Shown piece by piece: positions 1-10,800 of a stretch of 64,000 bases of DNA. The notes beneath the pieces were generated by a model. It was not told where the DNA came from. It was given only the letters and a program-made list of their open reading frames with translations, and searched no databases. Origin of the DNA: JABDGV01 sp964577935 (GTDB lineage: Bacteria; Chlamydiota; Chlamydiia; Chlamydiales; FEN-1388); NCBI GenBank assembly GCA_964577935.1, contig CAZOAJ010000008.1, forward strand, positions 28,177 to 92,176. Direction: 5' to 3'. The stretch's first letter is position 1; every line of letters begins with the position of its first letter. Both the position numbers and the translations under genes were made by a program.

Positions 1-1203
1 GGCTGCAAGTATAGCTTTATCTGCTATTGTTCGAGCAACCTGTGGATGCTCCTCTAGAAATGTAGCTAATCCTTCACCTACAATCTGTTGAACGATCGAG
101 CCTACATCGCTATTTCCAAGGCGCTGCTTTGTCTGCCCTTCGAACTGGGGATTTGGCACCTTGACTGAGACAACCGCGGTCAACCCTTCCCTCATATCCT
201 CACCGGAAAGAGAGAGCTTATCATTTTTAAGAATGTTATTATTCTTAATATAGGTATTGAGGACACGAGTGAGAGCCGTTGAAAAACCGCTCACATGTGT
301 TCCACCTTGGCGTGTAGATATATTGTTTACATACGAGAAAACAGTCTCATTATATCCATCATTCCAAAGCAGAGCAATATCTGCCTCAATTGCCCCATCA
401 TCACCTTGACGGGCACCTTTAAGATATATAGGCTTTTCGAAAAGAACTTTTTTATTTTCATTAAGGTATTCGACAAACGATGAAATCCCACCTGAATAGC
501 AGAAGGTAACATCATCTTGTCCGTCATCTCGCTCATCTCGAAGAGTAATCTGAATCCCTGGATTTAGGAACGCAAGCTCACGAAATCTGGTTGCAAGAGT
601 AACGTAGTCAACATTAATCACTTTCATGATCGTTTCATCAGGCCAAAAAGTGACTTTAGTTCCACGTTTAGCCGTTGAGCCTACAAGAGCCAACTGTTTA
701 GTTGGAGCGCCTCGAGCAAACTCAAGCTCATAGATTTGACTATTTTTATACACTTGAACGACTAGGCGGCGTGAAAGAGCGTTTACACAAGATACACCCA
801 CACCATGCAGACCACCAGATACTTTATACGTATCTTTATTGAATTTTCCACCAGCATGAAGAACTGTCATAACAACTTCAAGAGCTGAAACATCTCGCTT
901 TAAACGAATTGATTCTCTCTCATGTCGATCTACAGGGATTCCTCGTCCATTATCTTCAACAGAAATTGAAGTATCGGGATGCAGTGTGATATCAATGGTC
1001 GAGCAAAAACCGGCCATAGCTTCATCAATACAATTATCCACAACCTCATAAACGAGCTGATGAAGCCCATTAGAACTTGTATCGCCTACGTACATACCAG
1101 GGCGCTCTCGAACAGCTTGAAGCCCTTCTAATACGGTAATTGAGCTTGCATCATACTCTCGAACAACCGTAGTTGCCTCTTGTACTGTATCATTTGTCGC
1201 CAT
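1..1203 (-). CDS. gyrB: DNA gyrase subunit B, 5' part (continues beyond left edge)
   Basis: This gene begins with an ATG at 1203 and reads leftwards off the window, so about 400 N-terminal residues are visible. GyrB is the ATPase subunit of type II topoisomerase and drives negative supercoiling with GyrA in the cytoplasm. The translation shows the GHKL ATPase landmarks: ERPGMYVGD near residue 33, EVVDNCIDEA near 53, EDNGRGIPV near 82, and the glycine-rich ATP lid GGLHGVGVSCVNALS near 130. The transducer domain follows and includes QGGTHVSGF. The DciA-like gene lies 18 bp upstream on the same strand. The pairing gyrB plus DUF721 is also found in Chlamydia. The C-terminal TOPRIM part is outside the window. 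Confidence 0.95.
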   Translation of the reverse strand, partial: MATNDTVQEATTVVREYDASSITVLEGLQAVRERPGMYVGDTSSNGLHQLVYEVVDNCIDEAMAGFCSTIDITLHPDTSISVEDNGRGIPVDRHERESIRLKRDVSALEVVMTVLHAGGKFNKDTYKVSGGLHGVGVSCVNALSRRLVVQVYKNSQIYELEFARGAPTKQLALVGSTAKRGTKVTFWPDETIMKVINVDYVTLATRFRELAFLNPGIQITLRDERDDGQDDVTFCYSGGISSFVEYLNENKKVLFEKPIYLKGARQGDDGAIEADIALLWNDGYNETVFSYVNNISTRQGGTHVSGFSTALTRVLNTYIKNNNILKNDKLSLSGEDMREGLTAVVSVKVPNPQFEGQTKQRLGNSDVGSIVQQIVGEGLATFLEEHPQVARTIADKAILAA

Positions 1204-1221
1204 GCTCACTCCAAGTAAAAA

Positions 1222-1563
1222 TTACCCAATCCTGAAGACAATAGATCGCACTTCAACTCCAGGCACTAAATCCTGCAAAGCCTTTCTAAGGCGTTCTTTA
1301 TCCTGAGTTCTGTTGAGAATGCTCATTAAAGTCGAATTAGAAACATGAACTAAAAGCACCCCCTCATCAAAACGAATCGCTTTCGTCATTGATGCAAAGG
1401 ACTCTCCGACAACTTTATGCCATGCTTTAATGACAAGCTGAGGTTGCAGTCGACATTTATGAGAAATGGTAGAGAGATAATTTTGCAGCAGGTCCGAAAG
1501 TTTATGAGAAGTTGACAAACGCTCACGGGGAGTCGGAATAACTGCAGAAGGGTCTCCATCCAC
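1222..1563 (-). CDS. DUF721 / DciA-like protein
   Basis: A 113-residue protein of the DUF721 family, which includes DciA, the ancestral loader of the replicative helicase DnaB. The family core is visible: a helical N-terminus, then AWHKVVGE near residues 47-54, the strand-rich segment DEGVLLVHVSNSTLMSIL near 66-83, and a C-terminal helix. I chose the GTG at 1563 because an AAGGA-like ribosome binding site sits about 8 bases upstream. It precedes gyrB by 18 bp, so the two are probably co-transcribed. The family assignment is fairly secure; the helicase-loading role is inferred from DciA and not visible in the sequence. Confidence 0.8.
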   Translation of the reverse strand: MDGDPSAVIPTPRERLSTSHKLSDLLQNYLSTISHKCRLQPQLVIKAWHKVVGESFASMTKAIRFDEGVLLVHVSNSTLMSILNRTQDKERLRKALQDLVPGVEVRSIVFRIG

Positions 1564-1833
1564 GCTCTTAATCCTTAATTGACTTTGAAAGGCAGTACCA
1601 TATCACGTACGTCGCCTCGTTGCAAGAACTCATAACGTTAATTGAAGATATCTTATGGTCAATGATTGGATTCAAATTTCAACGAACTTAACCGCTTCTT
1701 TTTATAATGCATGTTCGGCAAAAGACCTCTACTGACAAGCCAAAAAAATCACGAATAAGTGAATTATTTTATTTTTAATATATCTTCAATTAAGATTGTT
1801 AAAAATTATAAATTTAAACAATTAATTCAGACA
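1564..1833. other. AT-rich divergent intergenic region
   Basis: About 270 bp separate the divergent DciA-like gene and the giant gene. No RNA gene or strong inverted repeat is visible. The frame of the giant gene stays open back to a GTG at 1759, but the 25 codons between 1759 and 1834 look like translated AT-rich spacer (many Asn, Ile, Lys, Phe) and have no ribosome binding site. Promoters for both flanking genes should lie here; I cannot assign their boxes with confidence. Confidence 0.5.
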
Positions 1834-4800
1834 ATGATAATAAATTTATTTAACATCTCCGAAAAATGTGCCTCAAGCCTCAGAGAACATCAAATTTCGA
1901 CTATTGAAGATTTTGATCACACCGAAACCTCTTTACTGCAAAAAGTATTTGTCGAGGCCATGCGAGCGAGCTCAGATCAGGCTTCAGACAGCTTAAATTT
2001 CGAAAATTGCCTCGAAATTCTGAAGGACATCGTCACTCCCATCTCCCAAGAACAAATAACCCTTATATCGAAAGAATACAATCTTGATTTGAATGAAGAT
2101 TCTCAAAATGGAAATTTTGAATCGATTGTCGAAAATGTCAAAAAATTTGCAACTCTGCTTGAGAGAATAGTCACAATCCAACCAAATGAAGAACTACAGA
2201 AACTTACAGCTCTTCTTTCGAAAAAAATCGGCCTTACTGGTGTATCTCTTGACAAAGGACGCACAAAGTCAATTCTTTCAAAAGCAATAGACCGTAATAC
2301 GCCGAGTTATGAAAGCAAACTAGAACTTTTGGACCGCGTTATAACGCAACATCCAAACCACAAAAACATTATTTTAAAAGCAAAACAAGGCAATTTTTGG
2401 CCGATCAAAAAGGCTATTATTGCATATCAATTACTTGGGAATAAAAATGGGGTACTTGAAGATCTTCTCTCCCAAATCGATGATAAGGCCATCCCAAAAG
2501 ATGGACTTTCCAAATCACCTTGGTCTCACGATGATCTAAAACTATTTGTCCACCTATTTGGCGATGCCTTTATCAACAAAACCACTCTCGAGGGAAATGA
2601 TCCTCAAAAAGTCTCCCATTTTTTTACTCGAGTATATCAAGAGTACAAAGACAAACTAGATAATATTGGATTTGCTCCTATATTCCAGTCCATATCAAGT
2701 GCTTTAACGGCGGATCGTGGAGCGGATATTATTGAGCCCCTTAAGAAGAGATTAAATGAAGAAGGAAGCGCCCTCCTCATCTCAGGATATGTTGGCCACT
2801 CAATAATTGTTGAAATTGTAAAAGAATCTGATGGGTTTTATAGCCTCTTTGCCTACAATTTAGGCTCAGGACTCCGCTATCACAATAAAGCTCTCATCAC
2901 ATCTCGAGAAACTAAAGAACAATACGAACTCTACTATGGACGTAAAGAAATCACCGAAGAGGAATTGTTTTCAAAAACCTTCTTTGACCTGCTCAAAACA
3001 CTTCAAGTAGAACCTAAGATTAAGGATGCCGACGTCCTTTTCTATGAGGTAGCGATTGGAAAACTTGGAAAACCAGTCGAAGCAGTTGAAGATTTTATAA
3101 AAAATTATAGGCATGAACAGTTTGGCGGGACATGCTCATTTCGTTCTCAAGTTGCCGCAATTTATTACAAACTTCAAAGAAGATCTGATGCGATAACTTT
3201 CATGTCGATCTTAAAAATTGCAGCCTTCCAAGACGTTCTTAAAAAAATGCCGACAAAATGGGATGAGCAATATTGTACCGAAAATTTTGACTTTTTATCT
3301 TTGAGCCACAAGGCTCTTACAAGATCAATAGATCTGATATATAGTTCCGGACAACTTGACAACTTAGACCCAAACTTTGCGCCCTCCATTATCAAGAGTA
3401 TTCGTCAGCTTTCCGTTAGGCTCTATCTTCTAGAAAAGACACTGAATGGAATTTATCAAAAAGAACAACTTTTAGACCATCCAAAGAAACCTCTTCCCCA
3501 TAAGCGAATTTCGATTAAATTCCCTAAAAACATTGTTGCCGATTATCCCTCTGCAGATCAGATCACCCCAAGCACATTGCCTAAAAGTTCAATAGTCTCT
3601 ATTGCGACAATCAAGGACGCTCAAGGTTTCATATCGGCCTATGGGAAAGTCTTTTCTCAGGAATACGATCATGCAATAAACCAGCGAAACAAAATGGATG
3701 ATCGTTTTTGTGAGCTGATTGCAAATATCTTGATAAATGGGTTTGAACAAATCTTTCTTATAGACCCTAGAGCAACTCTTATTACAAGCATTGAACCAAT
3801 TGAAACCCAGGAAAAAGTAAGAAACGAATTATGGGAAGGCCTTTTGGGTATTTCAAAAGGTTTATTATTGATTCGCTCATCGGTAGATGTAGCAACTAAG
3901 TTCGATCCATTTCTTATTCTTATTCAAGGAAGAATCCTTGAAATGATGGGATTACTACTTCGAGACGACCCTACAAAGGCTGCTTTTAAAAATTTGAGCA
4001 GACTTCTTAGTTCGCCAATTTCGCGTAATACCCTGAAACAATTATCAAATGGAATTCTTACCTACGCTCCATGGATAACCGAAATTGACAGAATCTTAAT
4101 AACGAAACTTCAGGCACCCCAACAAGGCAAACAAGAAGCGGAATCCTCATCACAAAATCCTTCCGCTGATGACACGTGGCTCTATTCATGGCTATCGCTT
4201 CGGAATGAATCAACACCACACGATCAATTTGTGGATATAATTGATGAGATTCTCCTTTCTACAACAAAAATTGTAGACCTTGATGCGTTTCATTCAAACT
4301 ATCTTTCTACATCAAAACCGCAGAGAGTAGCTGCTTATCTAGCATCAAGATTTGAACTCAAATCTCAACTCGCACCAAAACAATTGCTTGATATTGAGAT
4401 AATGTCGATAAGCCTTCTCATGATGACCCAAAACACTTCTGTGGCTCATTTTGGCCAGCAATCCAATTCTATTTTTCATGGGTTTTTAAATCTTGGGACA
4501 AAGGTACTTCCTTACTGGGCCCAATTGGGAATAGATTCAATACACACCTATAATTCATTAGATAGATATATATTTGAGGAAGCACCCGATAACGAAAGAA
4601 GTCGATCTCAATTAGCAATTGTTTCCAAATTCCCCACGAGTCAAATTGACATAGCTTCACTCGATATTCGTTTTGCAACGTTTTTACACGAACATGGAAA
4701 ATTTTTTAAAATTCCAGAGAATGTCCAATTTGAGTTGTTATCAACTCGTCTTGACATATCAACTCAGGTGGAAAAAACCCTTACCGTCTTTAACCGTTTT

Positions 4801-7800
4801 CCATCTTTAGGCGATACAGACGCTGGAAGAGCCATCTTGTACAAATTATTATTTGAAGATAATTGCATTAAAACAGCGACAAAGAATCCTTCAACGTTTG
4901 AATTATTGAATAAATTTTTGAAAGTATGCATTCATCGCTATTCCTCGCTCGAAAAACACTCTGCTGCTGCATTTTTTCTTTATTTAAGTATATACGTCCA
5001 GACCATTCATTCAATCGAAACAAAGGGGTCGGCGCCAAATCTCACAGAGATTCTTAAAATAATCGACATGAGAGCAACAAGCGAAACTAAAGCTTTACAA
5101 ATCACAGCAATTCTCGCAGGTTTGCTTCCTTGTATTCATCGATTTCGTGATAACATACCCCCTCAAATAGTTACCCTGAGCACTGTAAATAAATTTTTTC
5201 GTTTTACAGGCAGGACTAAACTATTTAATATAATTGAGAATCAGGCTCAACAAACCTGCTGGCATGTGGAACAAAAATTTTTAAACAATGCACCTGTATG
5301 TTCCAATTACTTTTGTAGTCAGCTTCAGTCTCTTTTAAGACTCATCGGCAGAGAGAATATCGATCCAAATGGATGGAATGTAAATCCTGCTTTTCCTCAT
5401 CAGCTCATTAATTCCGATACTACTATTACTATCGATCTGTACAAAGGAGAGATACTTGAGAAACAAAAAAATCAGAGCTCTCGTAATTCAATTGAAGTAG
5501 TTGTTAATCATTATCCAAAATGGTTCAAAGATCGACTTAAGAATAACCGCGCTTCCCTCATCACCGACACGAACACCGATATTTACGATATCTCGGATAA
5601 GGATGGCATCACCTACAGGTGTAAAGAGACTAAAAAATCAGTACACATATTTACTAAAAACGATGAATCAATTTTTGAATACTGTTCCGAAGTTGAACTC
5701 CCCAATATTCCAGGAGGGCAAGGAATCCTTGGCCGATTCGTAAAAACTGTCATAAAAAACTCGAATCTTCAAACCAAACGTATGGTTTTAGTAAACGCCG
5801 ATAGACCTCTGGAAGCCCTTTACGAAATACGTACAGTTTTAAATCAGCATGTCCTCGTGGATATTCGCCCAGGTATTGGAAACGGCAACATCTTAGCAAA
5901 TCATGAACCACTGAGCGACATAAACGTCCTTCGGCATCTTTCTTCGCTCTGCCCAAGGGAGAAAATTTCGGTCTGGAGTGATCATTTAGGCTCTTGTAAA
6001 TCTATCTATTTAGGAAATCTCAATCTATCATTCATCGCAAAGGCAAGTGACAAAGATGGCGAAATACGACTCTGGTCTCAGGAATACCCATCCTATTTCA
6101 TCGATCCTCAACAATTTCTCCCCTTCCAAGCTTCTCATTTCATCTTATTAAAAGATGATTTCGATAGACAATCTCTCATCATTCCTCATTCCTCTTATTC
6201 ATGTGCTGAAAATGAATCAAGCATATTACCCAAAAGGAACCTGATGGAATGTGGGATAATGGGTCATACACTCATCCCCTTAATAAATGGAAATCTATCG
6301 CCAGAAAAGATATCCGATATCGGGTATTTATCTGCTTTTCATCTTGCATATGGCCAATATGAAAAAGCGATCTCCCTTTTAACGGATAATGAAAGCTTAA
6401 TTCTCTCTAGAAAACTATCTCCGGAAGAATATAAAGCACTCGGAAGCATCGGCTCATCCTGCCGCGAGGATCAGTCAGCCGGAGCTTTGTTTATTCGCCT
6501 CTATAGTAACTATTTATGTCTCTTTTCAGATAAACTCCATAAATCATCTTATGTAGACGTTGGAGATTATGAAGATGATTTATCTGTTTATCTCAAAATT
6601 GTCTCAAGAATTCCAAACTTACCTGTCCATCAGGAAAAAATACTGCTTGAAGAATCGTTGAGGAACTCAAAAAATAGATTAATTGAATCCCGATTAAAAG
6701 AGCTCACGTTAAACAATCAAACGTATGATAAATCAATATATAAAATTAGTAAGATTTCAGATCTTATTATCAATACTTTCAACAATGAAATAAGCCGTTT
6801 TTCATTAAACGAAAAACCTGTTATTGAGAACGATCCCGGAATTAATGTTTCTGAAATTGAAGCAAAGATTGCAACAGACATACTTGCCCCAGAAAAAATA
6901 GACCTCCAAAAATTCATTTCGGATTTTCCATTTTTCTATAACCACTTTATTAAAAATAGAATAAACCCATTATTGCAAATTCAGCTCGTACAAAAGCTCG
7001 CTTGTGAGGGATTAAAGCTTGATAACTCAAATTATGAGATAAATTTCTTTATTCTCTTAACTGCAGTTATATTGCCGAAACGACTCCCTCAAACATATCA
7101 AGAACTCAGAGAAGAAATTAATAGCAAAAGATTTCAATTACGACTTGGCGATATTGGTAAAAAGATAAAAGACTATTTTAAGATAAAAACCACTGCTATT
7201 CATCATCCAATCGTTGCAGCAAACAAGCACGAGCGCAAAGAGATATCGATCATTGCCCTAAATAAAAATGCACTTATAAACCCATCCTATCTATTTCCGA
7301 ATGCATCTCTTGAGGACACAACATCTGACACCCTAAAAATCCTTTCAACTCTTCATAGCAACCTCTCGAAATGGTTTACGGTTCTGCAAAGCAAAAAACC
7401 AAATGTAAATGAGTCCATAGAACCATTTTTTAACTCGATAGATCCACTAGCACAGTGTGATGGATCGTTAATGAATGAATTTACGCTTCTTCGGGAAAGT
7501 TTAAATGCTATTAAAAACGAATCTCTAACCTCTATTCAAATCAACCAAGATAAAACGCTCTCTGAGATTTCTAAAGAACTTAATCAGAATCTAGAAAATC
7601 TAAAAACTCTGCATACATCTCACAAGCTTACTCTCGAAGCGGCGCTTTCATCTCTCATGCTAGAAAGAAGGTATCAATCTAAACCCGCAGGAAGAAACAG
7701 AAAGATCCCCTTAATCGAAGAATTAGTCGTTCTGCTCGGATTCAAAGATGCTGTAAATAAATTTATGCAATACTGTCCATTTATTTCAGAAAGTTCAGCT

Positions 7801-10800
7801 ATAGCGATTCTTGAAGATGTAAAGTCATTTATTTATAGAAGCAATATCATATCACGCATCGAACGAGCCGTCGCCTCACTTGAAAAAGATCTACCTGCTG
7901 CATACAGAGAGCTTAACTTTCGCCCGCACATCTCTAAAACCTATATTGAAACTGTATTTGACATCTTTGAGCACGGCAGCTCCGTGTCCTTGAGAGAAAA
8001 TCAATCTCTCTTGATCCCTGAATTCAGCAGCGATGAGGGTTCATGGCTTGTTCCTCAGCTTATCCCAGGATCTGGAAAAACGACTATTATACAAGTTCTG
8101 CTCAGTATCGTCCTTGCATCCTCATCTAATCATGAGGGAGTTCCTATAATCGTTGTTCCAAAGCAACACATCCAAATGGTCTGCATGATTATGCAGCAGC
8201 GACTCGGGCCAATATTCAAAAGACTCCTAGTACGCATTCCTTTCTCAAGAGAAAATCTTTCAATTATAAAGGAATCGCACCGAATAGGCATTGGCGTAGA
8301 CGATATTGCGGATGATGACGAGCTTAAGCTGTACACACAAAATGAACTTAAAAATTGGCTTGAACTTTTGAAGCATGCAAAGTCTCATAAGCAAATTGTC
8401 ATAGCAACTCCTGATGAGCTTCATTCGATTCTTAACGTCCACATTACTGCAACAAACGATGCGCTGACCGCCTATAATCAGGCTGGTGAATCAGATGTAG
8501 ATAATGATGATCGCCCCGTAGATAAAATACGCGATAACAGCATTGCTCTAGCACAATTTTTGAAAGAGAATGCACGTCTTATCTTTGACGAAATCCACTG
8601 CGCATTTGACCCTGCAACTGAATTTACGTATGCAATCGGCGAACCGAAAAAGCTCAACCAAAAATCAGCTCAACTCATCACATCACTGATCCTTCAATTC
8701 GCTCAAAATTCCTATGCAAATCAACCTATTCAGATTGATAGTTTTAATAAGTTTTTAAAGAGAACATCAAAAGAGGATCCCAAACAAACAACCGCCTACA
8801 CACAAGATCTTTACGATCTTCATATAAAACCAAAGCTCACGGAAATAGCGATCGGACTCATTCAGAAATATCAGAAAGAACTTGGTGAAAAAACAAGTTT
8901 TAATAACGAACAGCTCGAGTGCCTTAAAGCGATATTATCGAATGAAAATCCCCCTCTTAACGAACTTAGAAAACAATTTCCAAATAGAGACGCTTCATCT
9001 CTTAAACTGTATGAAGAAATTGCAGCATACAAGAACTTGAAGCAAGAGGTTTATGATTTCAAAAAAAGAATCACATTTTTCTATGAGTCAATTCCCAAGG
9101 AACTTCAAGAAGCCCTTACAGACTTTGTTCAAGTGATTCAAGATATTCTACCAGGAGCTCTTGATCAAATTTCAGGAACCCACTACGGCCGGCCCAAAGC
9201 AACAGTCAAGAATGACTCTCCTCATAAACAACTACATGCAAACCCTCCAAACCTTGTAAGCCGGCCTTACCTATCTCCTGACGAACCAAAAACTTCTCAA
9301 TACGCACTCCCACTCACACAGCTTACCATGTCGATTCTGCAAGTATTGAGCGATGGATTGAAAAACGATGAGGCGCAACTTATCTTTACGTATCTTTCTC
9401 AGCAATACCGGGAGGCATCGGCTATATCATTGATCCCAATAAACGCTCAAGTAGCGCGTGAATATACGGCTATTTTTGGTGAAGAATTCTCGAGATCAAA
9501 CCCTCTTTCTAAACCACTTGCACAAGAAAATATCGGAAACTTCATAACAGGTTGTGAGAAAAATGAAGAACTCCTTAAATGGTTCATCATTCACTCAATC
9601 GCCTCTTCAATCACCTACTATCCTGCACGAAGCCGAAGTACTCCTCATCAGTTATCAAGTATGTCATTGAGTTCAGCAGGATATACAGGAACTATTGAAC
9701 CCGGAATCCTTCACCCGAGAATGAAGGCTCTTCGAGAACCAGGCACTGACACACGCACACTTAACAGCCTATTTTCCTATTTTGCCAAAGGCGAGTCAAA
9801 AGTTCTTCTTCTTCAAGACGGAGATGATTCTGCTGAATCATCTTTGATTTCAATGATACTAGATCCCGCTCACAGAGATCTCTACATGGTCATTGATAGT
9901 GGAGGAGTTCTTAAAAAACACCTCTCTCAAGAAGAGAATATTCAGAAACTCATCAATACACTCCTTCCTCAACTTGAAACATCGAGAGGTATCAAAGGAA
10001 TAGCAATTCATAATCCAAGTGGAGAACTCGTCGTCTATCAGAATGTGAATAATAAGCTTTCATATTCATCCGTCGAAGAATCAGGTCTCTCGATTGATAA
10101 GGTATTTTCAATTATTGGACAAAAGCATGAAATTGGGACAAATATTGCCATTCCAGAGACAGCTGAAGGATATATAACTCTGCGTAAAAAAATGAAACTC
10201 CATGAATTTCTGCAGAGTGCGTGGCGTATGCGTAACATCTTACATAAACAAAGACCTCATCTTGTTGTTACAAAAGAAGTTCAAAAATCGATTATATCGA
10301 CAATAGCTCAATATTTAGTTTTTAACAGCGGGCTACAAGAGCTTTTGAAGTCAAATAAAGTCGATTGCAACATAAGCCGATATCTTTCGATTCTCAAAAA
10401 GCATTTCTCCGCTTCGATCGATAGCATGGAATATATCAAGCTTGTAGAACAAGATCTCACGTGTGATTTTGATCTTATTTGCCTGTACATTCTCATCCAA
10501 CATAATGCTGCGATGGGGCAAAAAAGATGGCAGGCATTCAAGCATCGATTAGATGACTCTACAATTTCAGCAATAAAGCTAGGACGCTTTTGCGAAGACG
10601 ACACAATTTATATTGATGACCTTGCCCTTGACTCCTTGATTGTCGATTATTGTATAAACTCTGAGAAAAACAATTCTGTGAACAGGATTTTGCCCGAAGA
10701 TTCAGCCCTTCCAGCAGAACTCGCTATAAAACGACAAATCGACAAAGAAATAAAACGACTCGTACCGGTACTCTTAAAACACCAGTCGGTCCTACTTGCT